From assembly GCA_020284085.1 (NCBI GenBank), contig JACEVL010000150.1, forward strand, positions 801,116-865,115: a DNA stretch of 64,000 nt, given 5' to 3'. Position numbers and translations under genes: made by a program. The stretch's first letter is position 1. Every line of letters begins with the position of its first letter. Source of the stretch: Aporrectodea caliginosa. Lineage: Eukaryota; Annelida; Clitellata; Crassiclitellata; Lumbricidae. The notes beneath the pieces were generated by a model. The model worked only from the letters and a program-made list of their open reading frames with translations, was not told where the DNA came from and ran no database searches. This document shows positions 47,567-58,560 of this stretch, piece by piece.

Positions 47567-50440
47567 AGATCATAGAACAAAATAATAGATTTTCATGCAG
47601 ATTTCCAGGGTTTTGCTTGGTCGGCTATGGATGAGAGACTAGAACGTGGTGTTCTAGTGGGAAGACCATTTGGAGGTCTTGGTCTATTAGTTAAGAAAAA
47701 TTTAAATATGAAGGTATCACCTGTGACTGTCCAGTCAGACTGTCGGTGTGCTGCAGTCAAGCTCTCCCTTACTGGAGGGTTTCAGTTGTTATTGATTGTG
47801 GTCTATTTTCCCTGCTATGAGGCAAGTCTCAAATATCAGAATGAGCTGTTAGAATGCCTTGGTTTCATTGAGAGTTGCATTCAGACTAATGAAGCAGATG
47901 GATTGGTTATTATGGGAGACATGAATTTTGAATGCCGAATCGAAAATCGTGGCTACCAACTGTTCCAAAGCCTGGCTGAAGAATTTAATTTAATTAATGG
48001 AAATGAATGTAACCTAGATAAAATTAAATACACCTACCGTCAAGAAACGACGGGAAAGCACTCCTGCATTGACCACATTTATATGGATAAATCCTTGTCT
48101 GCCAGAATAATGGAGTATAAAATCAGTGAAAATGCCATTAACTTTTCAGATCATTTACCAGTAACTTGTTGCATAGATTTGAAAGGTATTAATGTTCCAG
48201 GAAAGGAAATAAGCACCCAGAAGTATGCTAAAAAAGCAGGTGTGAGAAGATGGGATAAGGCAAACATACCTTTTTACTATGCCCTAAGTGGTAGGTTATT
48301 GCAAAGCATTCATGTGCCCTATGATAATTTATGCTGTAATTGTGATGTTTTTAAATGTAACCATTGGCAGTCTATAAATGATTATTATTGTTCCTTGGTT
48401 GACGCACTCTCCGATTCAGCTCATAGCACAATTCCAGTGTTACAGGAAAACTGTTTAAAATCTTATTGGAACCCAGAACTTGATGAACTGAAGCAGGCTT
48501 CAATTGATGCACATAACCTGTGGGAAACATGTGGTAAGCCCAATTCAGGGATATTATATGATTTGCGGCGAAACAGCAAGTATAAGTATAAACTAGCCAT
48601 AAGGCAGGCTGCTGAGTTGAAGGATATGGATTTAGACGATGAAATATCACAACTTTATTTTGCTAAGGACATGAATAAATTCTGGAAGAAATGGAATAGT
48701 AAATTTTCAAAGCGCAATGATATACCACACAATATAAATGGAAGGGTAACTGATCCAGATATTGCAAATGTGTTTAGCAACAATTTTGCACAAGTGTGTT
48801 TTAACTCGTATAAGGACAGTGATCGAGTCATCAAGTTTTGGGATAGTCTTCACTCCAAGTTCCAGTCTGAATATGATGCCAGTGAAGGCCAACTTAACAC
48901 ATTTCATATTGATGACATCGAACTGAGTCTTAAATCCCTTAAAAATGGTAAAGCATGTGGACTGGATGGGTTAACCAAGGAACATATAATACACTGTCAT
49001 CCAGCTGTTATAGTACACTTAAAGTTATTGTTTAACATGATGTATACTCACGGTTTTGTGCCAGATAATTTTGGAGTTGGAGTAACTGTACCCATTGTGA
49101 AAGATAAATGTGGCAATATAACATCAGCGGACAATTATAGACCTATCACTATCAGCCCAGTTTTTTCAAAGTTGTTTGAATACTGTATCCTACATAAATT
49201 TGGTGATCAGTTAACATCTAGTGATTTACAGTTTGGGTTTAAAAAACACTTAAGTTGTGCACATGCTATCTTTGCTTTAAGACAAGTTACTGACTACTTT
49301 GTGAGTCATGGTAGTAATGTATACATGGCAGCTCTGGATGCAAAGAAGGCTTTTGATCGAGTTAATCATGTGAAATTATTTGAATTGCTTATTAGCAAAG
49401 GGTTACCTGCAAGATTGGTTAAACTTGTTGTTGACTGGTATGGTAAGACTATCTCAGTGACAAAATGGAATAATAGTCTATCAGACCCAATCTCCATTAA
49501 AAGTGGAATTAGGCAAGGAGGTATTCTTTCTCCGATCCTTTTTAATATTTATATGGATGTGATTATAAATGCTCTGGAAAGCTCAGACAATGGTTGCCAC
49601 ATTGGTCAAACCTATGTAGGGTGCATTGTATATGCAGATGACATTATACTTCTATCTGCCTCAATGTGTAGACTACAAGAAATGATGGATACATGTGTCA
49701 AGAAAGGTGCAGAACTTGATGTTATATTTAATGCCAACAAATCTAAGTTATTCTCTGTAGGTCCATCTTATAATAGCCAACATTGCAATCTTGTCCTTGG
49801 ATCAGAATCTATTCAATGGGTAAAGGAATTGAAATATCTTGGATTATTCTTTATATCAGACAGAAAGTTTAAAATTGATATTTCGGTTGCAATTAAACGT
49901 TTTTATGCTTCAGCTAATGCCATATTCTGTCATTCAAAATATGTATCCGAGCATGTGAAATTGAGATTGATGGAATCCTTTGTCCTGCCTCTGTTAACTT
50001 ATTCCTTAGAGTCTATTAATTTACCAACAGCCCAGATGCGTCAGTTAAATGTGTGTTGGAATAACGTTTACAGAAAGATTTTTAACATGCATAAATGGGA
50101 ATCTGTGAAGGACATCCAATTCTATTCTGGTCGGATAGACCTCTGTCATATGCTACACATGCGTAAACTAAATTTTTTTGGTAGATTGTTGTATGGAAGC
50201 CATAATAACAGTGTCCTCAGTGTTTGTGGCAAAGGCTATAGCTACAATATTGAACTTGTGCCACTTTGTCATCAGTATGATATTGACATGTCTACGTTAG
50301 GTCGCAGAATTGATCATTTCATGTATGCTAGTTTTGCATCTGTATGCACTTAACGTTGTTTTCTTACTTTTGTTTGTTTGTCTGTTATTGTGTTTTCTAC
50401 CTTCGTGGTGAATAAACGTATATATATATATATATAGATG
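47567..50440 (+). mobile_element. 5'-truncated APE-type LINE with long open frame
   Basis: A non-LTR retrotransposon carrying an AP-type endonuclease and reverse transcriptase. An in-frame stop just before 47568 and homology starting at DFQGFAW show that the N-terminal part of the endonuclease is missing. The 3' UTR is about 65 bp and ends AATAAACG(TA)n, as in LINEs that terminate in short microsatellites. No target duplication was identified. Confidence 0.85.
47627..50353 (+). CDS. LINE ORF2: endonuclease plus reverse transcriptase, 908 aa
   Basis: The endonuclease part shows GRPFGGLGLLVKK, VIMGDMNFE, CIDHIYMD and SDHLPVTCCIDL, the last holding the catalytic SDH. The reverse transcriptase follows with KNGKACGLDGLTKEHI, DNYRPITISPVFSKLFE, ALDAKKAFDRVNH, SGIRQGGILSPILFNIYMD and YADDIILL (about residue 669), then a C-terminal domain ending in YASFASVCT. 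There is no frameshift or stop over 908 codons, so this copy was active recently. The Met at 47627 is only the first ATG after truncation; the real frame begins upstream. The clade (CR1/I-like versus L1-like) is not settled. Confidence 0.9.
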   Translation: MDERLERGVLVGRPFGGLGLLVKKNLNMKVSPVTVQSDCRCAAVKLSLTGGFQLLLIVVYFPCYEASLKYQNELLECLGFIESCIQTNEADGLVIMGDMNFECRIENRGYQLFQSLAEEFNLINGNECNLDKIKYTYRQETTGKHSCIDHIYMDKSLSARIMEYKISENAINFSDHLPVTCCIDLKGINVPGKEISTQKYAKKAGVRRWDKANIPFYYALSGRLLQSIHVPYDNLCCNCDVFKCNHWQSINDYYCSLVDALSDSAHSTIPVLQENCLKSYWNPELDELKQASIDAHNLWETCGKPNSGILYDLRRNSKYKYKLAIRQAAELKDMDLDDEISQLYFAKDMNKFWKKWNSKFSKRNDIPHNINGRVTDPDIANVFSNNFAQVCFNSYKDSDRVIKFWDSLHSKFQSEYDASEGQLNTFHIDDIELSLKSLKNGKACGLDGLTKEHIIHCHPAVIVHLKLLFNMMYTHGFVPDNFGVGVTVPIVKDKCGNITSADNYRPITISPVFSKLFEYCILHKFGDQLTSSDLQFGFKKHLSCAHAIFALRQVTDYFVSHGSNVYMAALDAKKAFDRVNHVKLFELLISKGLPARLVKLVVDWYGKTISVTKWNNSLSDPISIKSGIRQGGILSPILFNIYMDVIINALESSDNGCHIGQTYVGCIVYADDIILLSASMCRLQEMMDTCVKKGAELDVIFNANKSKLFSVGPSYNSQHCNLVLGSESIQWVKELKYLGLFFISDRKFKIDISVAIKRFYASANAIFCHSKYVSEHVKLRLMESFVLPLLTYSLESINLPTAQMRQLNVCWNNVYRKIFNMHKWESVKDIQFYSGRIDLCHMLHMRKLNFFGRLLYGSHNNSVLSVCGKGYSYNIELVPLCHQYDIDMSTLGRRIDHFMYASFASVCT

Positions 50441-50452
50441 CTTGTAGTTTTG

Positions 50453-50656
50453 GAGCCATTAAACTCTTTTTTTGTCTCAAGACCACTTTCTTTTCTCTGG
50501 GTCTCTCGCACTGGGGTCTGGGAGCACTGTGATTGGTGTGCATTGCGAGAGACGCCATAGAGCCATTAAATTCTTTTTAGTCTCAAGACCGCTTTCTTTT
50601 CTCTGGGTTTCTCGCTCTGCATGGGAGGCTGGGAGCGCCTCTGATTGGTGTTCTGC
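50453..50656. repeat. Tandem duplication of about 105 bp
   Basis: Two copies starting GAGCCATTAAA (50453 and 50560), each with GTCTCAAGACC, CTTTCTTTTCTCTGGG, CTCGC, TGGGAGC and TGATTGGTGT. The inverted CCAAT box (ATTGG) is conserved in both. It lies between the LINE tail and the tRNA gene. Confidence 0.85.
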
Positions 50657-50800
50657 ATAAATTTATAGATACAATAAACATTTGGAATGGATAATTTGCT
50701 GCTAAGCCTTCATAATTGACTATTGGAAGCGGCAATAGAAAACTTTATTTGAGTCTATAATGATTGAAATCAACAAGGAATAAAAAATGAAAAACGTTCA

Positions 50801-50882
50801 TGGCAGCGGTGGGATTCGAACCCACGCCCCCGAAGAGACTGGTGCCTAAAACCAGCGCCTTAGACCACTCGGCCACGCTACC
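50801..50882 (-). tRNA. tRNA-Leu, anticodon UAG
   Basis: 82 nt, nearly identical to animal tRNA-Leu(UAG). The acceptor stem GGTAGCG pairs with CGCTGCC (one G-U) plus discriminator A. The anticodon arm is CTGGT-TTTAGGC-ACCAG, placing TAG at 34-36. There is a long type-II variable arm (CTCTTCGGGGG region). The A box is TGGCCGAGTGG and the B box GGTTCGAATCC. There is no intron, and no CCA is encoded beyond the discriminator. A T5 terminator follows at 50791-50795 on the minus strand. It reads CUA codons. Confidence 0.97.
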
Positions 50883-50889
50883 ATTACAT

Positions 50890-51590
50890 CTGGTCGCCGA
50901 AAGAAAATTGATATAGCTAGTCAAACAAGCATCGCATAAGTCTTCTCATGAAAGCATTATTTTGCTGTATATTGCGTCTGTGAAACATGTGTCTCTCATT
51001 GTTTACTCTCTTGTCACCTTTAAATCGTATTAGCAGGCAACAGTTGTATATTAAGTCCCAAATCACTAACACCAGCCTCATCAACATGGCCTGCCCTCTA
51101 GTGAATGATTGACTTGAAAGTACGGACTACATAACACCAACGACCTCTTATATAACGGCATAAAACGATTGGCAGTATTTCAGCCATTTTGTTGGCATCG
51201 AGAGGGAGAATTACGGTCTATTTGTTGCGTAAGAGTAATCTCGGAAATGCGAAAGCGCTACTTAAAAAACTAGTCGCAGGCATCGGCTTATTTTTAGCTA
51301 TACGTCGTCAAAAATATCAACTGAAGAACGAGTGGATGAATCAGAGTAATAATTATAGCCTACTTGAACAGGTGGAACTTGAGTTTTAGTCTTTTAGATG
51401 TATAAAGTATGAGGGGTGATTGAAGGATGGAAATGATTCGTTGATGCTTGGATGTCCTGGTTGAGGCTGGTTCACTTCAAGTAAGTGAATTTTGGATAAT
51501 TGAAGACGTTTAGGCCTAATTTGAGGGGATTCAAAGTTCAGGAAAAGGGAGTTGAGGAATCGATCATAGATCGAATACGGCGAAGGTCAC
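50890..51590. other. Spacer, nothing recognised
   Basis: Between the tRNA gene and the CR1-type remnant. A plus-strand frame of 66 codons at 51189-51389 has no recognisable motif. Confidence 0.35.
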
Positions 51591-52331
51591 GTAGCCCATA
51601 TAGGGCCTATAGGGCCTATGCCTGAAGCAGGTGCGCGAGATCATAATCGTAATCTCGAGATTTCTACAGCGCCCGTAAAACGAAGTCGCAGGAATCAGTT
51701 TATTCACAGGCGCTTAGTCAAAATAAAATCGATAGGCAGGTATAGGGTCAAAGTCGGTTCCAGGTCAAGATCCAAAGGGTCAGGCAGGCAGACAGTCAGA
51801 CGGCTAAAGTGTAGGCCTAATAGTGTTTAGACTTGAAGTGGTGAGGTAAGGAGGGAGGTAAGGAGAAGAGGATAGGATTTGTGAAAGAATAGTGTTTTGT
51901 TTTCAGCATTGGGTGAAAGACATGAAGAGAGGTGGTAAAAGGTGAGGTTTGGTGAGATCGTAGGGTGGATCAGACATTTGGCGTAGGCCTAATTCTGGCG
52001 GGAGTTTGTTCTAAACAGACGGAACAGCTTTGGCTATGGAGCGAAAACTCAGCAAATTGCAAATTTTAGTGATGAGGTGACGGAAGGGCGGAGGTTTGTG
52101 CGGAAGAGGAACGGGTTTGAGCGAAGTAGTTGAACCACAAACAACTGACGGAGACAGAGGGAGTTAGGTACATGAGTTATATAACTTTAGGCCTATATTC
52201 TATTTGTTCAGGTATTTTAAGTCAGTGGAGCGATGTGGCAGTGTTTTGAGAGTTTAATGACGGCTCGAGCTAGAGCATTCTGAATAGCTGCACGGCGATT
52301 TGTTTGTGTGGTGTCAGTCTAAATTCGGGAA

Positions 52332-53239
52332 GGGGCCGTCCATAAATGACGTCACGCACCTAGGGGTCGGAAATTTCTGACGATGTGTGACATGGGGGTG
52401 GGTATGAGCGGTGTGACGTCACACCAGGTCTATGTAATTAAGGGGCCGTCCATAAATGACGTCACGCTATTTTGGCCGATTTTTGACCCCTCCCCCCTCG
52501 TCACACTTCGTCACAAAAGGTAACACCCCCTTGAAAAATGACGTCACAAAGCTCTGACCCCCCTACAACTAAATTTCCATTTGATAATAAAACATGTTTC
52601 AAGTCACATTTATTGTCATTGTAATAAGTATTTAAAAATCTTATGGTGAAAAATATTTAAATAATTAGAAAATTATTAATAATGGTGCCCATATACATTA
52701 AAATAATCAAAAAAAATTATGAAAATTTTAATACTCAAAATTTGTGCTGTTATTTTAAACTTAAAATGTTGTTAATTGTTAAATTTAATTACACAGACCT
52801 GATGTGACGTCACACTTCGCTGACCCCCTCCCCACGTCACACATCGTCACAAATTTCCGACCCCCTCCCCTAGGTGCGTGACGTCATTTATGGACGGCCC
52901 CTTTAAATTAAATTTAACAATTAACAACAATTTAATTTTAACAATAACAGCACTAATTGTGAGTATTAAATTTTCATTATTTTTTTATTATTTTAATGTA
53001 TACGGGCACCATAATTAATAATTTTCTAATAATTTCTAAATTTTGTCACCGTTAGATTTTAAAATATGCATGCTCTCCCTATTTGTTCCATGAAAGAGCA
53101 ATTTGCTTCGCCATGGAAATTGGGTTTTAGGGGGTCAGAGCTTGTGGCGTCATTTTCAAGGGTCTTACTTTTTGTGACGAGGTGTGACGAGGGGTTCAAA
53201 ATCGGCCAAAATTGCGTGACGTCATTTATGGACGGCCCC
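52332..53239 (-). mobile_element. MITE-G, outer copy
   Basis: The left end GGGGCCGTCCATAAATGACG and its inverse at 53239 are perfect over more than 20 bp. Behind the left end is the 'A' subterminal sequence (CACCTAGGGGTCGG), behind the right end the 'B' one (ATTTTGGCCGATTTT). It is split by an inner copy at 52442-52901. GAA flanks both ends, a possible 3-bp target duplication. Confidence 0.85.
52442..52901 (+). mobile_element. MITE-G, inner copy nested in its own relative
   Basis: Same GGGGCCGTCCATAAATGACG termini, but with the 'B' subterminal sequence on the left and the 'A' one on the right, so inverted relative to the outer copy. The outer copy stops at TAATTAA to the left and resumes at TTAAATTTAACAATTAAC to the right. 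Many GTCACA/TGTGAC units lie near the ends. Confidence 0.85.
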
Positions 53240-53889
53240 GAAGATCGAGATGCATTAGTCTAGTTTAGCATACACTATGGTATGGATGTAGCGACTGCCA
53301 GTTTTGAAGTCAAGCGTAGGGCGGATTCTGCGAAGGTTGCAGAAAAGCATGAAACAAGAGCAGGAAAGATGAGTGACGTGTCCATCGAAAATTACACCCA
53401 AGTTGCAGACAGGAGCATTAGCAGTGAATGTGTGGGTGGATGCACAGTCAAGTTGAGGCAAATACAGGAATCTGGAGTTAAAGGTCTATAAGTACGAATT
53501 CAGTTTTAGACGAGTTCAGGCACAGGAGATATAATGTCATCCAGGAAGAGATTTGGGAACCACATTAAGAAGATGATCTATGCAGTTGGACAAGCTGTTT
53601 GGAGAGAATAAGATGAATAATTGGGCGTCGTCAGCATTATAGGCGATGGTCAACCGAGGACGCTTCAATGAGTGAGCGGAGTAGCGTAATTAAAGAATGA
53701 ATAAAAGAGGCCCAAGAACAGAAAACTGCAATTGATTGGCATGAGGCATGAGGATTCCGGTGTTTAAATGGAGTAAGTTCGGGATGAGAGAGATATACAA
53801 CACAATAATTATCCATACATGTACAGGCACTATTAAACCTAGCTCAATGTGAATTAGACATAATTTCACTGCTGCTTGCCAGCAATGCA

Positions 53890-55315
53890 TTTTAACATAA
53901 CTAAGCAGTCACCCACTAATTCGGAGTGTTTGCTCACAATTGCTGCCATGACAGACTACATGTATTTTGAATATAACGAAGAGGTGCCATATAACTGTGG
54001 CAAAGGTTTTTCATCAGCAGGTTTATCCATATTTTATTAAACAAAAACTGAAAACATATTTCAGTGAACTGCTGGCTGGAATTGCACACCTTTCAACATA
54101 CAGTACTCTATTAAAAGTCTCATCATAAAATGGAAGGCTGTAAACCCGCACTGCTCAAAAAACCTCAAAAACAGTTCTCTCCCGTCAGTCCGTGTGCTAA
54201 TTCTGCCACAAATTCATTGTCCGAATAAAGGAAAATAAAAATATCTTATCAACACTTAAACAACAGTTCTTTGTTTTTCCAAAACGATTTCTTCTTGACC
54301 TACACAAAAGAAAACAACAACAGTTTCAAAGTACGGTAAACGCTTTAAAGTTTACGTTAAATGATTTAACGTAAACTAGTGACCTATGGCACCATCATCA
54401 CTGGTAAGTTCTTGCTAAGCACTATGCAAATATTAAGATATGCCACATTTCGCTTTGATGAGAGAGATACCACAGACCAGTTCCTACCACGTTACCTGAC
54501 GCAACAAAACTTTTCAATTTCATCTGGCCACCTGGGACTAAAATCCTTTTCACCTGGCCACAGTAACTATCTTCTATTACCAAACTATTTATCTCTACTT
54601 GTAAGAGACCTAATCACCGTAAAGAAGAACATCAATGTATATGTAGCTGGCATCGTCATACCAAAGTTACCAAGCATATGACAAAAACCAAATTGTTTCA
54701 AAAACTGTGACAAAATCAAACATCAACAAACCATCAGACAATCACTGTAAGTTTACCTTAACGACTTAACACTTTCGGTTCTCTGCACACTAACGTGGCC
54801 CACCATAGTCACCTAAAACAGATACGTAAGCCCGTGAATACTCGAAGCCACGTAGAACAACAAAGATTAAAACTAGGTATTATAACCACTGAAGAAATAC
54901 TATACAAATTCACAAAGTGAATTAATAAGCAGCTTTTTCAGGTCAAGTTGCAGGCAAATGTACTTAACATATTGATCGCAGAACTTGGCATCTGAACTTA
55001 CCCAATATACGACATGTTACAGGCCAAAGAGTTATTCAAGAAAAGTGCATTACACAGAAAACTCAATTCAACTCAAATAGCTTAGGATGAGCAACACTGA
55101 TAAAGATTTTTATCTACAGTTACACAACAAGGTGTAAAAGGGTGAAAACCCAGAAAAGATGATCTATCCACCAATTTAAATGGACCACAGTAAGAGTGCT
55201 AGAGCAAACCATATCACTACTGACAAGCTTATTCTACACAGTTGCAAGATCTTTAGGCCAATAATTCCACATTAGATGATCAACACTTACAATATAAAGC
55301 ATATCATCACATATT
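53890..55315. other. Spacer, nothing recognised
   Basis: No complete gene or element is seen. It may belong to an intron or the 3' UTR of the minus-strand gene at 58561-59360, but I found no exon here that fits. Confidence 0.3.
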
Positions 55316-56864
55316 GTATGCATTAGAGTGTTTCAAAAAAAAATTTTGTTGAAAATTCAAGGGGCTAGGTGCTTAAATGATGTCATTTGGTGTACTAAAT
55401 AACTCCTAAAATTTTCATGAGATTATTCCAATGTTTAGTGACAGCTCAACAGGGTTCTGTAATCAGTTTTTTTGATTATTTATAATTTTCGTACATGAAA
55501 ATTAATTGTGTAGTAGCAGACACTCAGTACTTGTTTTTCTTTACTTACTTGCATTTAAGATGCACATTGCACAGTGTGGTTCAAAGAATATCTAATTAAC
55601 TCTTAATTATCTGCTGGGTGTCTTGAGTTGGAATGACAATCTTAGTAATGGAATGACCGTGAAAATTGGTAATGGAATGACATTCGAGTTTTAGTAACTT
55701 GAGAGCAACAACTACATTACTACAGCAGCAACAAGCACAATATTACAATATATATATATATATTTAATTTATTTCACATTATTTATTACTACTGTATATT
55801 TTATATAATATATCATTTTAAATTTTACTTAATTTTAATTAATGGCATTTTCGTGATTGAAATATAACAATGCATACTGCAAATTATTACATACTCACTC
55901 ACTTTTATTGAAAATTATTACCGGACACTGAAGCCAATTGTTGTATCCTGAAGGAGTGAATGTTGAGAAACTATTGGCCATTCCTAAACTCCAAATGAGT
56001 ACCACTGGTGAACTAATGGGAAGCACTGGCGTCCAGACATTACAAGACTGGAAAGATGTACCAGACTGGCTTGCAGGACTTTGTTTCGATACAACCAGTT
56101 AAACACTGGTGTTCACACCGGTGCCATTACGGTCATTCAGCAGACATTTGACAAACATCGTCTATTGTTTTTAGCCTGCCGACATCACATCTTGAACTTA
56201 TTTCAGCTGCAGTATTTGACCAATATTCCAAGTCTTCGGGACCACAGATTGCAATATTTAGTCGATTCAAACAACAGTGGAAGTTCATTGATACTATCAA
56301 ATACAGTGCAATTGATGCTGCAGCTCCAGCCATTGGAGTCCAATCTGATATCTCAAGTGGTGAGTATGAGTGGCTTGACCAGAAGAGGGAGGACATCATA
56401 GGCTTCCTTCAGAATCAACTCGGCCTAGATATTCACCCGCGTCAGGATTACGTCGAATTCATAAGATTGACACTAATCATACTGGGTGCAAATGTTACTG
56501 CTGTGAGTGATGATGGTCATGTACATTTCAGTCTTCTAGGAGCCTATCACTATGCCAGATGGATGGCAAAAGGAATTTATTGTTTGAAAATTTATCTGTT
56601 TCATGAACAGTTCAAACTGACGGCACAAGAACTGAAGGCTCTTCGACGCATCTGTCTGTTCACTGTAAGCATCTAGGCCTAGATGAAGGCCTGGTTCACT
56701 GCTCCAAGCAGGTCAGATGCTCAGTATAATGATCTCTGCCTCCTTCAAACATTGGAGTCATTTGGCAAGGTTGACAGTCAAGTAGCAGATATTGCACTGA
56801 AGAAAATGAGAGGGCATCTGTGGTATTTGAGTGAGGATTTGATCGGTCTTGCATTGTTTTCTGA

Positions 56865-57705
56865 CAGGGTTGACAAGTTGTTGCCACTGCCGGTTATAAC
56901 CGGTTATTGCCATGGCTATAACCGTCCCGGCAACAACCTCTTGGCAAAAATGGCAAAAACCTTTTGGCAAAAATAGAAACTATTAATTAGTGTGGTGATA
57001 AAATATGGAATCTTCACAGTTTGTTAGGGTTAGGGTTAGGGAAACTATTAATTAGTGTGGTGATAAAATATGGAATCTTCACAGTTAGCTTCATTTTATT
57101 TCTTCTGGCATGTTACTTTACAGAGTTGATTAACTTAAATATATCATGCTTTAAATCAATCAAGTTTTTCCAAATAAAAATCACCTGATTTAAACAACCA
57201 TATAATTTCTTCCTAATAAAAGACATTACAAGTTTTACATATTAAGTACAGTCAATATCGAATTGTGTAATTATGAATTAGAAATTTTGCCAAACCATTG
57301 GCTTCTATACACTACTAATAAATTATATACTACCAGGTAAGTATCTAGAAAAGGCAATGACCCTGTTGACCTGAATATTACTACTGCAGTGCAAATGGCA
57401 GTTTATTTTGGAGTAGTTGAACTGTAGGTCAGAATTTTTTTTTATCTTAATCTCATATAGTTGACTTTAACTACATCTATAATACGGGATAATATAGATT
57501 TACTACAGTAGTTTTAATTTCCCACAAGAAACATTTATTATAACTATGCAGTCTCTGCAGTGAAATATGATTTTCATTTGCCATGCCCTTACTTTGGAGA
57601 AAATGGGCAACAACTGGCAATAACCGGCTGGCAACAACTGGCAATAACTGGTTATTGCCACTGTCCCGTATTTGAGTAGGATTTGATGCCGGTCTTGCAA
57701 CCCTG
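56865..57705. mobile_element. Nested non-autonomous hAT element
   Basis: The ends CAGGGTTGACAAG and the inverse of CTTGCAACCCTG are flanked by identical TTTTCTGA (56857-56864 and 57706-57713). Repeated GGTTATTGCC/GGCAATAACC and GTTGTTGCC units fill both subterminal regions. The interior has an AAACTATTAATTAGTGTGG block present twice, around (TTAGGG)3. 841 bp, no coding capacity. Confidence 0.88.
57012..57032. repeat. Short interstitial TTAGGG array
   Basis: GTTAGGGTTAGGGTTAGGG between two copies of the AAACTATTAATTAGTGTGG...CTTCACAG block (about 56976-57010 and 57040-57085), inside the nested hAT. Confidence 0.9.
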
Positions 57706-58560
57706 TTTTCTGATTGTGTCTGAAATAGTGATAAAAGAGGCGATGATTGCTGCTCTGAAGAGTCCACCAATGAAAACAGATGTCAGAAGGGTTGATGCGA
57801 TGTCAATTGCAGAATTTCAGGCAAAAACTTTATCTGATTTGCTCACTGAAAGATCGATGAATCTGTTCACGGCACTTAAAATTGATCCAGGTTTTCTTGC
57901 TGACCCAGCTACATGGCCTTCCTCTCCTGCCTATGTCAATGCCAAGCAGAAGGTAGCGAACATGAAGGTCATCAATGACTGTGCAGAACTTGCTGTCAAG
58001 CTTGCAACAGACTTTAATAATGCTTTCACACATGATGAGGTTCAGCGACAGCATGTATTTAAGATAGTTGAAAATCACCGACATCTCATGACGATTCTGC
58101 TGAAGAAAAACTAAAGAGCTGACTAGACACTTTCTAAACCTTATCTATATCAATGTGAATAGTGTGACATGAGCTACAAACTATTGTACTAAAATAATTT
58201 GACCAGTTCAATTAAAATTGAAATTAAATGTTATTTTACACTACAAAAACTGCCGTTTTCGTCATGTTATAAAACTTTGCTTGTCTTGAGCTGTCACTAA
58301 AACTCATTCTATAAGCCTATAATTTTGCATAAATGTTCCTGACCCCAAACGTCACCAAACTAGTGGGTAGCCCAATAAGAAATGAACAATTTTTTTTCTC
58401 CTTACAAAAGTGAAACACTCTAGTATGCATCACTGATGGAACACCTTTTAAGAATCTCTTAATACTTTAACAACAAGAGTGTATTAAAAGCGACTGGGAA
58501 ACCAATGCAGCTCGTACTTAAAGTGTTTAACCTTCTTTCACTATGCAAGTAGTTACTTAC

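Larger units (their letters stand above)
51600..53800 (-). pseudogene. CR1/L2-type LINE reverse transcriptase remnant
   Basis: Minus-strand fragments in the order expected for a CR1-type element: FSVLGPLLFIL, ADDAQLFILFSPN, LNSSKTEFVLIDL, VCNLGVIFDG, YAKLD, then QNALARAV.LSKHCHI and a 3' UTR to about 51600. Frames shift several times and stops are frequent. A nested MITE pair (52332-53239) sits between YAKLD and QNALARAV. The 3' part is shared with 29985-30410. Confidence 0.8.
55940..58114 (+). pseudogene. Decayed transposase-like gene of twin A
   Basis: In order on the plus strand: DVPDWLAGLCFDTTS, a frameshift, NTGVHTG, LACRHHI, another shift, SGPQIAIFSRFKQQWKFID, DYVEFIRLTLIILGA, AYHYARWMAKGIYCLKIYLF, KAWFTAP, HLWYLSEDLIGLALF, then beyond the nested hAT, FLADPATWPSSPAY and VINDCAELAVKL. 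FDTT followed by CRHH looks like a DDE transposase with a C-x-x-H element, as in hAT, MULE and Kolobok, but I cannot identify the other catalytic residues with certainty. Several frameshifts and stops make it a pseudogene. Similar proteins occur, uncharacterised, in other animals to my knowledge; the family name is unknown to me. Confidence 0.7.
55324..58422 (+). mobile_element. TIR transposon 'twin A', unassigned transposase family
   Basis: TIRs TAGAGTGTTTCA (55324-55335) and the exact inverse (58411-58422). Identical 8-bp flanks GTATGCAT (55316-55323 and 58423-58430). Subterminal inverted repeats TTTAGTGACAGCTCAA at 55434-55449 and 58286-58301, about 110-121 bp from the ends. The 8-bp duplication and a TIR starting TAGAG suit the hAT or P superfamilies. 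The decayed gene inside (55940-58114) is related to that of the element at 60535-62811. A smaller hAT element is nested at 56865-57705. Confidence 0.85.

Noticed and set aside
56840..57715. GATTTGAT.CGGTCTTGC at both sides of the nested element, first taken as a long target duplication
   Set aside because: The exact TTTTCTGA repeats and CAGGGTTG ends explain the insertion as an ordinary hAT; the longer match is partial and lies inside the right end.
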